Source of the DNA: Peptococcaceae bacterium 1109
GTDB taxonomy: Bacteria; Bacillota; Limnochordia; Darwinibacteriales; Darwinibacteriaceae
Direction: 5' to 3'
Assembly (NCBI GenBank): GCA_001028815.1
Contig: LDJB01000003.1
Coordinates: 174,850 to 238,849, forward strand
Length of the DNA: 64,000 nucleotides
A program made the position numbers and the translations under genes. The notes under the pieces were generated by a model that worked only from the letters and a program-made list of their open reading frames with translations, was not told where the DNA came from and did not search any database. This document shows positions 34,117 through 40,990 of the stretch, piece after piece (position 1 is the first letter of the stretch; the number at the start of each line of letters is the position of its first letter).

Positions 34117-35817
34117 CTATGCACTTTCTTCTGCTTCTAGTGCAAGTTGTTCATCTAAGAATCCGATTTTCAGGATGGTGCGTGTACCCTGCCCCGGTTC
34201 GCTTTCCAAGGTCAAGCCGTACTCTTTGCCGAAAATCAGCTGGGCCCGTTTCTGCACGTTCATCAAGCCAAAACACGGCCGGTCTTCCTGGGCAGGAATT
34301 TCTCCTGCCAAGATCCCGTTGATCTGCTCCAGTTCCTCCGGCTTCATACCCACACCGTTATCCGAAACAGTAAACACAATGCCGTCGTGGCTGCGGGAGA
34401 CCAACACTTCCACCCGCCCCGGCCGATCGGCGCGCAAGATGCCGTGGAAGATGGCATTCTCTACCAAAGGCTGCAGCAAGAGGCGGGGCATAAGGAACTC
34501 CAAGACCTCCGGCTCCTGCACTTGAATGTGGTACTGATACCCCTGGCCGTGGCGGAGCTGTTGGATGTAAAGATAGTTGCGGACGTGCTCGATCTCACTA
34601 GCTACCTTCACAATTTCCCTGCCTTGACTGAGGCTCAAGCGGAAGAAGTTCCCCAAAGCCTCAATCAGGTAGATGGCTTCCTCCGTCTGCTCCTGCTCAA
34701 GCTGGCCAATGATCATGTCCAGGGTGTTGTAGATGAAGTGAGGCTTAATCTGGTTGGTTAGGCTCTCGATCTCCAGCTTACGCAGAAGCTTTTGCTCTTT
34801 GAGGTTTTCACTCATGAGTTCCCCGATCCGGGCCAGCATGGTACGGAAATCGGTGCTGAGCTGTGCAATTTCATCCCGGCCCGCAACGGGCAGATCCTCC
34901 GCTGCCGCATCCAGAGTTGCTTGGCGGGCAAATTCCTGCAGCCGGCGGATGGGATGGCTGATGGCGTGGGAGAGGTAAACGGCTAAGAAGCCCACACCAA
35001 CCAAAACTAAAGTAATGCCCCCGTACGTTAGGCGCTTAAGGTAAGCAAGTTCTGCCTCAACTTCGTCGGCGTACACCACGCTCACGATTTTCCAGCCCGT
35101 AACCTCAGAGTCCACAGTGTTGATTAGGACTTCCTCAGAATCCTCCACCTCATGGCCGTGAGGGCTGAACACGATCTGGCCGTCTTGATCCATGATGTAG
35201 ACGTATCCTCTCGGGCTAGCCTTAAGGTTAGCCATGCTGGCAAGGCGCTCTAGGTTAATGTCCGCGCTCACCCAGACGTCTCGGCGCCCATCGGAGGCAT
35301 AGGGCCGGACCATCGTCACAACTTCCTTGCCGAAGCGGTTTACCCGAGGGCCCGAGTAGCTCACAGTGTTACCGTGGGGGACAAAGTCAGTGAAGTAGAA
35401 ACCGTAGCTGCTGAGGATGCGCCCATCTGCAAAGGTAATGGCAATATCCTCTAACCCCGGCTTTACGCGCCGTAGGTTATTGAAGTCTTCCCAGATGCGG
35501 AATACATACTTGCGGCTGTTGGTGACGCTGTTATTCTGCACCAACTTGATGAACTGGTCGATGTAGAAGTCCGGGTCTCTGGTAAGAAGAAAGTCGATAT
35601 CCCGGAAGTACTCGTCAATATCTTGGGCTACCCGATTGACAACTTCCACGGAGTAATCGGTCACCCGCTCCGTCATACTGCCCAGGTAAACGTCTACAGA
35701 AAGCCAGCCTAAGATCGCCACGGGCAAGAGTGCAGTGGCAAGGTAGGATAGAATCAAGCGTGTGCGGATGGAATGAATCCCCCAGCCAGCATTGCGGGCA
35801 AGTTTGATCAGCTTCAC
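34117..35817 (-). CDS. YesM-type sensor histidine kinase
   Basis: The 566-residue protein has a membrane helix at the N-terminus (LILSYLATALLPVAILGW), a large extracytoplasmic sensor domain (about residues 45-290), a second membrane helix (ITLVLVGVGFLAVYL), a HAMP linker (HAISHPIRRLQEFA) and a His_kinase domain with the phosphoacceptor in LTNQIKPHFIYNTLDMI. The ATPase part has PLVENAIFHGI and VSDNGVGMKPEE. A GTG at 35817 with GAGGTG six bases upstream is the best start. The binding-protein gene ends about ten bases before it, which suggests that the binding protein reports the ligand to this sensor. Confidence 0.95.
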   Translation of the reverse strand: MKLIKLARNAGWGIHSIRTRLILSYLATALLPVAILGWLSVDVYLGSMTERVTDYSVEVVNRVAQDIDEYFRDIDFLLTRDPDFYIDQFIKLVQNNSVTNSRKYVFRIWEDFNNLRRVKPGLEDIAITFADGRILSSYGFYFTDFVPHGNTVSYSGPRVNRFGKEVVTMVRPYASDGRRDVWVSADINLERLASMANLKASPRGYVYIMDQDGQIVFSPHGHEVEDSEEVLINTVDSEVTGWKIVSVVYADEVEAELAYLKRLTYGGITLVLVGVGFLAVYLSHAISHPIRRLQEFARQATLDAAAEDLPVAGRDEIAQLSTDFRTMLARIGELMSENLKEQKLLRKLEIESLTNQIKPHFIYNTLDMIIGQLEQEQTEEAIYLIEALGNFFRLSLSQGREIVKVASEIEHVRNYLYIQQLRHGQGYQYHIQVQEPEVLEFLMPRLLLQPLVENAIFHGILRADRPGRVEVLVSRSHDGIVFTVSDNGVGMKPEELEQINGILAGEIPAQEDRPCFGLMNVQKRAQLIFGKEYGLTLESEPGQGTRTILKIGFLDEQLALEAEESA

Positions 35818-35827
35818 AACCCACACC

Positions 35828-36808
35828 TCACTTTACCAACCACGGTTCGTAGATCTGCAGCAGCTCGTCCAGGTTCTCATGGCTGGCGTAGGTGAGCCCC
35901 ACTTCTACGAAGACCGTCTCTGGTAGTTGGCCGCCGCGGAGATAGTCCACCAAAAGCTCAACCCCCAAGGCACCCATGGAGGCCATGTCCTGCCCCACTA
36001 GGTACTGCAAGAGACCGTCCCTAAGCAACAGGAGGGCATCATAGAAAATGTCTATGCCCACTGCGATCCCGCCTGCGTGAGCCCACTGCTTGAAAGCGGG
36101 CATGGCATCAGAGGGGACGTAGAAAGGCCAGCCTCCAGTAAAGAAGAACACGTCCACTTCTGGGTTTGCCTTCAGATAATCCTCTACCATAATAGTGGCG
36201 AGATCAACGTTGTCCCGGTTATACAATATCTCGTCCACTTCCAGGCCGAGCTCTCCCTCAATTGCGCCAAAGAAACCGTCCATACGTTCTATCAGGTTAA
36301 GGGCATCTGGTTCCCCTGACATAATCACCGCGGAAAGGGGGCCTTCAAGGCCCCTGGCTTGGGCTATCCTCACCAATGCCTTCCCCGCTTCCCAGCCCGC
36401 TTTGAAGTTGTCAATCCCGATATGAAACAGCCGGCCGCTGGTGGGGCTGTCCGCATCAAAGGTAATTACTGGGATGCCGTTATCCAGGGCCCTTTGGATG
36501 GCCCCTTGGATCTCAGGCACATCGTTGACGCTTACCACAATGCCATCTACCCCCTGGCCGATCAAGGACTCCATCACCGCGAGCTGGCCCTCTGTGGAAA
36601 AACCCCAGGGCGCCAGCCACTCGAGGCGGACCCCTAGTTCCATTGCCTTCTGATGAGCATTTTCAAAGGCATCCAAGAAGATGGGGTTGTCAAGGGAACG
36701 GGGTACGAATCCGATGGTCAGCTGGTCCTCGGCCTGTACTCCCCCGGAAAGGAGAAGGAACACTGCCAAGGCTGTCCACACCATCCATGCCCTGCGAATC
36801 TGTGCCAA
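35828..36808 (-). CDS. Ribose-type periplasmic sugar-binding protein, probably a sensor component
   Basis: Starting at a TTG (36808) with GGGGG seven bases upstream, the product has a signal peptide (RRAWMVWTALAVFLLLSGGVQA) and a mature domain of about 300 residues of the Peripla_BP_4 type: IGFVPRSLDNPIFLDAFENA, GVDGIVVSVNDVPEIQGAI, GIPVITFDADSPTSGRLFHIGIDN. An ATG at 36784 is an alternative. The operon has no permease or ATPase; instead the next genes are a YesM kinase and YesN regulator. This is the arrangement of three-component sugar sensors such as XylFII-LytS-YesN in clostridia, so the protein probably senses a sugar or uronate rather than importing it. Confidence 0.88.
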   Translation of the reverse strand: MAQIRRAWMVWTALAVFLLLSGGVQAEDQLTIGFVPRSLDNPIFLDAFENAHQKAMELGVRLEWLAPWGFSTEGQLAVMESLIGQGVDGIVVSVNDVPEIQGAIQRALDNGIPVITFDADSPTSGRLFHIGIDNFKAGWEAGKALVRIAQARGLEGPLSAVIMSGEPDALNLIERMDGFFGAIEGELGLEVDEILYNRDNVDLATIMVEDYLKANPEVDVFFFTGGWPFYVPSDAMPAFKQWAHAGGIAVGIDIFYDALLLLRDGLLQYLVGQDMASMGALGVELLVDYLRGGQLPETVFVEVGLTYASHENLDELLQIYEPWLVK

Positions 36809-36825
36809 AAACTCACCCCCATGGT

Positions 36826-37311
36826 TCAAAACAGTGCCGCGACCCCTTGCGTGAGCAGCAGGACTGCTAAGGCCGCAATGAGGTTGCCACAGAAGATTGT
36901 GGGCAATACCCCGCGCAGGGGCAAGCCCAGAAGAACCGCTATCATGCTGCCTGTCCAAACACCGGTGCCAGGAATGGGGACGCCTACAAACAGCAAAAGG
37001 CCCCACATGCCGTACCGCTTCACTTGCTTGCCTTTGGCTAGGGTGCGAGCAGTAAGGCGATCCACAAGCTTTTTGAAGGGTTGAAACTGGCTGAGAAAGC
37101 GAAACAAGCGGCGCAACGCGAGAAGAATGAAAGGTACTGGGAGCATGCTCCCAACTAAGCTAGTAACCAAGGTATCAAAGGGAGATAGGCCCAGGGATAT
37201 CCCTAAGGGAATGGCTCCCCTCACCTCCACAACTGGGAAGGCCGCTGCGATGAAAACCGCCAGCTCTGCACCTAAGTTGTGGTGGATGAAATCAACTACT
37301 GCATCAATCAT
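36826..37311 (-). CDS. Small integral membrane protein, COG2426 (putative small multidrug export family)
   Basis: The 161-residue protein consists of about four or five hydrophobic helices: LAVFIAAAFPVVEVRGAIPLGISLGL, VTSLVGSMLPVPFILLAL, and GLLLFVGVPIPGTGVWTGSMIAVLLGLPL. The EVRGAIP and GVPIPGTG motifs define the COG2426/Sm_multidrug_ex family. The name is historical and the activity is not established; some members relate to DedA-like or small-molecule flux proteins. It is the first gene of the operon leading to the binding protein, kinase, regulator and KDG genes, and is divergent from the Gfo/Idh/MocA gene. Confidence 0.82.
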   Translation of the reverse strand: MIDAVVDFIHHNLGAELAVFIAAAFPVVEVRGAIPLGISLGLSPFDTLVTSLVGSMLPVPFILLALRRLFRFLSQFQPFKKLVDRLTARTLAKGKQVKRYGMWGLLLFVGVPIPGTGVWTGSMIAVLLGLPLRGVLPTIFCGNLIAALAVLLLTQGVAALF

Positions 37312-37478
37312 GCCGCTGTCCTTTCTGAAATTCTACTGTGCAAAGGCACCCTTAACATGTATATTTCTGTTCCTTTGCGAACTTTCCTTGTTCTACCGAG
37401 AATACGTGCTTAGTCAAAAGGAACCTGGATGGCAGACCGGGAACTACTCCCAGGGAGCAATGAACGGAGGTGTACAGT

Positions 37479-38543
37479 ATGCGAGATGGCATGACCTATG
37501 CCCCCAAAGGGCGGCCTCAGCCTGTGGTTAAGCCTGGTGTCTTCAAGATCGCTGCCATAGGGCTGGACCACGGCCATATTTACGGGATGTGCAACGGCCT
37601 CATCGAGGCAGGGGCAGAGCTGAAGTGGGTGTACGATGCTGACCCAGTGAAGGTCCGAGCTTTTCAGAAAGAGTTCCCAGGGGCCCAAGAGGCCCGCTCC
37701 CGAGACGAGGTCCTAGCTGATCCAGAGGTGAAACTGGTGGCTGGGGCTGCGATCCCATCAGAACGGTGTGCCCTGGGCCTGGCAGTGATTGATGCGGGGA
37801 AGGACTACTTCACCGACAAAGGCCCCTTCACCACCTTGGCACAGCTAGAGCTGGCCCGGGCAAAAGTGGCAGAAACGAATGGCAAGTACATGGTGTACTA
37901 CAGCGAGCGCTTGCACGTAGAAAGCGCTGTCTTTGCAGGCCAGCTCATTGAGGAGGGAGCTATTGGCAGAGTGCTGCACGTTGCAGGGTTTGGCCCTCAC
38001 CGACTAAACGCCCCTGCCAGGCCAGCCTGGTTCTTCCAAAAAGAGCGCTACGGGGGCATCATCGCGGATATCGGCACTCATCAAGTGGAGCAGTTCCTCT
38101 ACTATACCGGTGCCAAGGATGCTCAAGTCCTCCACGGGGTAGTGGCGAACTACAACCACCCCGAATACCCAGAGTTAGAGGATTTCGGTGCTGCTGCACT
38201 CCTTGGAGACAACGGCGCAACGGGCTACTTCCGCGTCGATTGGTTCACCCCTGATGCCCTCCCCACCTGGGGCGACGGGCGCGTATTGATTACGGGGGCC
38301 GATGGCTACATTGAGCTGCGGAAGTACATTGATGTGGCCAGAGAAACCACCACCGACCACGTGTACCTTGTGAACCATGAGGGGATGCACCACTTTCACG
38401 TCGCAGGAAAGGTAGGGTTCCCATTCTTCGGCCAGCTCATCTTAGACTGCCTGAACCGCACCGAAACGGCGATGACCCAGGCACATGCCTTCAAAGCCGC
38501 GGAAATCGCGCTGAAAGCCCAGGCCATAGCTCTCAAGGTTTAG
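37479..38543 (+). CDS. Gfo/Idh/MocA family NAD(P)-dependent sugar oxidoreductase
   Basis: The ATG at 37479 has GGAGGTG eight bases upstream; the 354-residue product has an N-terminal Rossmann domain and a C-terminal alpha/beta domain of the Gfo/Idh/MocA family. The dinucleotide loop is unusual, AAIGLDHGHIYGMCNGL in place of GxGxxG. The usual EKP motif reads FTDKGPFTTLAQ, keeping the lysine. RYGGIIADIGTHQVEQFLYYTG carries the catalytic Asp and His residues of the family. It likely oxidises or epimerises a sugar or inositol. It is divergent from the uronate-sensor operon and precedes the LysM gene. Confidence 0.88.
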   Translation: MRDGMTYAPKGRPQPVVKPGVFKIAAIGLDHGHIYGMCNGLIEAGAELKWVYDADPVKVRAFQKEFPGAQEARSRDEVLADPEVKLVAGAAIPSERCALGLAVIDAGKDYFTDKGPFTTLAQLELARAKVAETNGKYMVYYSERLHVESAVFAGQLIEEGAIGRVLHVAGFGPHRLNAPARPAWFFQKERYGGIIADIGTHQVEQFLYYTGAKDAQVLHGVVANYNHPEYPELEDFGAAALLGDNGATGYFRVDWFTPDALPTWGDGRVLITGADGYIELRKYIDVARETTTDHVYLVNHEGMHHFHVAGKVGFPFFGQLILDCLNRTETAMTQAHAFKAAEIALKAQAIALKV

Positions 38544-38635
38544 TGGCAGAGCTGGGATTATCCGCCACAGAGCCCAGGAAGATACCTTTGCATCTAGGCT
38601 GCCTGCGGTGGATAATTGAGCCTGGAGGTGTAATT

Positions 38636-39178
38636 ATGAAAAAGGTATTACTCGTACTCGTTGTGCTCATGGTGGCCGCCTCGGCCGTTCACGCTGTGCA
38701 TGCCCAAGAAACCCAAGCTTACAAAGTGCAAGCTGGGGATACGCTGTGGGCCCTAGCACAGAAGTATGATACAACCGTAGTCAAGCTCCTTGACCTTAAC
38801 CCAGGGGTCACCCCTGATCGGCTAGCCGTAGGGCAAGAGCTGAAGGTTCCTGTGGAAGCCATTTGGAGCTACCATGTGGTACAGCGTGGGGACAGCGTGA
38901 AGTCCTTAGCTGCACAGTATCGGGTGCCTGTGGAAGGTATTCAGGAAGCCAACGGCATAACGGGCAACAAGCTCACCGTCGGTGAGATGATCCGCATCCC
39001 CATCCATCTGTATATGGGGGAAGCGGAGGCAGAGCCTAAGACCCATGTAGTGGAAATCGGCGAAACCCTCTTTGGCATCGCCAAGGAGTACAAGGCCACC
39101 CTTGGGGACCTTGTAGAGTGGAACAACCTAAAGAACCCTGATACCATCTTTGCCGGCCAGAAACTGATTGTTGGCTGA
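38636..39178 (+). CDS. Secreted LysM-repeat protein
   Basis: From the ATG at 38636 (GGAGGTG seven bases upstream) the 180-residue product has a signal peptide (MKKVLLVLVVLMVAASAVHA) and then three LysM domains with little else: YKVQAGDTLWALAQKYDTTV, YHVVQRGDSVKSLAAQYRV and HVVEIGETLFGIAKEYKATL. LysM binds peptidoglycan or chitin. No catalytic domain is present, so it is probably a cell-wall or spore-coat binding protein. It ends at a bidirectional terminator opposite a small gene controlled by a c-di-AMP riboswitch, a riboswitch class often found with wall-related genes, although it is on the other strand here. Confidence 0.9.
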   Translation: MKKVLLVLVVLMVAASAVHAVHAQETQAYKVQAGDTLWALAQKYDTTVVKLLDLNPGVTPDRLAVGQELKVPVEAIWSYHVVQRGDSVKSLAAQYRVPVEGIQEANGITGNKLTVGEMIRIPIHLYMGEAEAEPKTHVVEIGETLFGIAKEYKATLGDLVEWNNLKNPDTIFAGQKLIVG

Positions 39179-39185
39179 ACCACTT

Positions 39186-39219
39186 AAAAAGCCTGGGAGC
39201 TTAACGCCCCCAGGCTTTT
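39186..39219. terminator. Bidirectional terminator between the LysM gene and the 59-residue ORF
   Basis: GCCTGGG and CCCAGGC pair; the plus strand continues TTTTG and the minus strand TTTTTAAG. It can end both convergent transcripts. Confidence 0.9.
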
Positions 39220-39222
39220 GCC

Positions 39223-39402
39223 TTATACCATCGATGTGAATGTGAGCCAATTGTGACTGGACTCGTTACTGGTTCTGATCTGCTGTTTCTGACGCGGATG
39301 GATTTCCAGTTCTAAGAATTTTGCCACGTTCTCTTTTCTGTTAACAGTTAGTCCCAAGCGGCTTGCCAACGAATGGTGAATCCGGATCAACATCTTTTCC
39401 AT
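39223..39402 (-). CDS. 59-residue basic protein of unknown function behind a c-di-AMP riboswitch
   Basis: The ATG at 39402 has AGGAG six bases upstream, a very good ribosome binding site. The product is short and basic: MEKMLIRIHHSLASRLGLTV, then NRKENVAKFLELEIHPRQKQQ and a serine/threonine-rich tail; it has no signal peptide or membrane helix. I know no family for it. It is the only reading frame between a consensus promoter plus ydaO-type aptamer (39441-39588) and a terminator (39186-39219). It may be a real small regulator, a leader peptide, or chance coding within a noncoding transcript. Confidence 0.5.
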   Translation of the reverse strand: MEKMLIRIHHSLASRLGLTVNRKENVAKFLELEIHPRQKQQIRTSNESSHNWLTFTSMV

Positions 39403-39440
39403 TCTGCCACTCCTTTCAGGCAAACATGATGCGCTTGGAT

Positions 39441-39553
39441 TACTCCTGTGAGGTTAGCTGACGGGTTCGGGCGTCCAAGTCGCCCTACTTGGCTGGCCAA
39501 GATTCACCCCAAAAAGACTGGGTCCCCCACGCCCTTGCGGCTTCGGAGATTTC
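39441..39553 (-). ncRNA. Cyclic di-AMP (ydaO/yuaA-type) riboswitch
   Basis: The minus strand carries the conserved blocks of this class in order: TCTCCGAAGCCGC, GGGGGACCCA, GGGGTGAATC, TAGGGCGA, then CCCGAACCCGTCAGCTAACC. The outer helix can form between CTCC and GGAG at the two ends. This aptamer class binds c-di-AMP and usually turns genes OFF for potassium uptake, osmoprotection or wall turnover. Here the transcript continues to a 59-codon reading frame. I see no terminator between aptamer and gene, so control could be at translation or at the terminator behind the ORF. Confidence 0.94.
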
Positions 39554-39559
39554 ACCTAC

Positions 39560-39588
39560 ATAATAACATCTTAACTATTTCCTGTCAA
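39560..39588 (-). promoter_or_regulatory. Consensus SigA promoter of the c-di-AMP riboswitch transcript
   Basis: TTGACA and TATTAT are separated by 17 bases on the minus strand. Transcription should start within a few bases of the aptamer's 5' end. Confidence 0.92.
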
Positions 39589-39937
39589 TACTATTAGGAA
39601 TAATTCTTATTTCGTAAAATTTTGCTCTCTCCTAGGGGCAGGAAAGCTGCGCGGACCTCCCTAATGACGAATTTCGTAACGTTTGACAAGAAATCGACGT
39701 GTTCGCCTTGGCAAGCTCAGTTTTTCCCTGAAGCGATTATCCTAAGGACATGAGAATATCTGGATCGAAATTCTTTTCGTCATTGTGGCGTAAGAAAGGA
39801 GGAAATGTCGATTTGTTAGAGAACCTCTTCCATAGCTGTACTGCTGTTAACTGAAACTATGCATTAAGGGAGGTGAAGGCGGAATATAGGATACGCCCTA
39901 CCTGCAGCACTAAAAACACCACAAGAGGAGGATTCTC
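39589..39937 (+). other. Leader region of the Afu/Fbp-type transporter operon
   Basis: This 350-base stretch has no convincing gene. It contains a perfect dyad ACGAATTTCGT at 39667-39677 and two further TTTCGT motifs near 39610 and 39773, which could be operator-like. A TTGACA at 39683-39688 lacks a -10 partner. A weaker candidate promoter is TTAAGG, 17 bases, TAGGAT at 39864-39892. GAGGAGG before the ATG at 39938 is the ribosome binding site. Confidence 0.35.
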
Positions 39938-40906
39938 ATGAAAAAGCTTATGGCGATCCTGGCTGCGCTCGTAATCATGGTTTCCGCAGTAGGAACCGGC
40001 GCAGCTCAACCCACTGGCAAGATCGTTGTTTACAGTGCATCCGGCCCAGAAATTGCTGATCCGATTATCGATCTGTTCAACGAACGGTACCCAAATATTG
40101 AAGTAACCAAAGTTCACGCTGGTACTCCCGAGCTGTTTTCCCGCCTGAGAGCTGAGGCCAACAATCCTGCAGCTGATGTCATGTTTGGCGGCGATCCGCT
40201 GACATACGATCGGGAAGCAGATCTTTTCACACCCTTTGACCATCCAGAAAAGGCTAACTTCCAAACCTACGATCCATACGACATCTGGCAGCCATTCACC
40301 ATTTTCGTGCAGCCACTGATGGTTAACACCAGTATGGTCACTCCGGAAAACTATCCTGCGACCGTACAGGACGTTCTAGAAAACGCCCAATACTTCAAGG
40401 ATCTCGGCGGCATCGCCTTGGCAGCCCCCAACACATCATCTACTGGCTGGACCATTGTGAGCGGAATTGCCACAGCCCACGGTTGGGAGTTCATTGCCGA
40501 TCTGGTACCTTACCTCAGCGTTACCAACGGCTCTGATGCCATGTTCAGCGCAGTACGCGATGGCGAACTGCCAATCGGCTGGATCAATGAAGACCTGGGC
40601 GTACAGTGGGAGCAAGCTGGGGCAAACGTCAAGCTGATTTACCCCACCGATGTTTCTACCATTCAGATGGACGCCTACGGCCTGGTCAAGAACGGGCCTA
40701 ACCCAGAGGCAGCTAAACTGTTTATGGAGTTCCTCGGTTCTAAGGAAGTACACGAAATCGCCGCTCAGATCGTAAAGCGCCGTTCGGTCCGCATTGACGT
40801 GGAACCGCCTGGTGATCTCCCCGAACTGGAAGGCTTGAACCTGTTCTATGCCTCCGAACCACGGGATGTTGTCACCGACCGCTTTAACCAACTACTGGGC
40901 AATTAA
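39938..40906 (+). CDS. ABC transporter substrate-binding protein, Fbp/Afu type
   Basis: The 322-residue protein has a signal peptide (MKKLMAILAALVIMVSAVGTGAAQ) and a family 1 binding fold: GKIVVYSASGPEIADPIIDLFNER, AADVMFGGDPLTYDREADLF, TGWTIVSGIATAHGWEFIADL, and QMDAYGLVKNGPNPEAAKLF. This type is often named as an iron(III) binding protein. The usual tyrosine pair for iron is not obvious, and the operon holds a glycosidase and a phosphatase, so a phosphorylated or glycosyl compound, as bound by AfuA of Actinobacillus, is a better guess. GAGGAGG precedes the ATG. Confidence 0.9.
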   Translation: MKKLMAILAALVIMVSAVGTGAAQPTGKIVVYSASGPEIADPIIDLFNERYPNIEVTKVHAGTPELFSRLRAEANNPAADVMFGGDPLTYDREADLFTPFDHPEKANFQTYDPYDIWQPFTIFVQPLMVNTSMVTPENYPATVQDVLENAQYFKDLGGIALAAPNTSSTGWTIVSGIATAHGWEFIADLVPYLSVTNGSDAMFSAVRDGELPIGWINEDLGVQWEQAGANVKLIYPTDVSTIQMDAYGLVKNGPNPEAAKLFMEFLGSKEVHEIAAQIVKRRSVRIDVEPPGDLPELEGLNLFYASEPRDVVTDRFNQLLGN

Positions 40907-40929
40907 ATTGTAAGGTAAACGAATCGAAC

Positions 40930-40952
40930 TCCCCCGGCTTTTTGCCGGGGGA
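40930..40952 (+). other. Hairpin between the binding protein and permease genes
   Basis: TCCCCCGGC and GCCGGGGGA form a perfect 9-base-pair stem with a TTTTT loop. No T tract follows, so it is more likely a stabiliser of the upstream message or a partial stop than a full terminator. Confidence 0.7.
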
Positions 40953-40990
40953 TTCGGTTCACCTTACGATGACAATGTGAGGTGTAATTG

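Noticed and set aside
35828-36808. The orphan binding protein read as part of an incomplete transporter
   Set aside because: The genes immediately following are a YesM kinase and YesN regulator, an order known for sensor systems, so a missing transporter is the poorer explanation.
37372-37379. A second CCTTTGCG like the arms at 28833-28858
   Set aside because: It lacks the second arm and the surrounding arrangement; an 8-base match in this window can be chance.
39683-39711. TTGACA on the plus strand before the Afu-like operon
   Set aside because: No acceptable -10 box lies 16-18 bases downstream.
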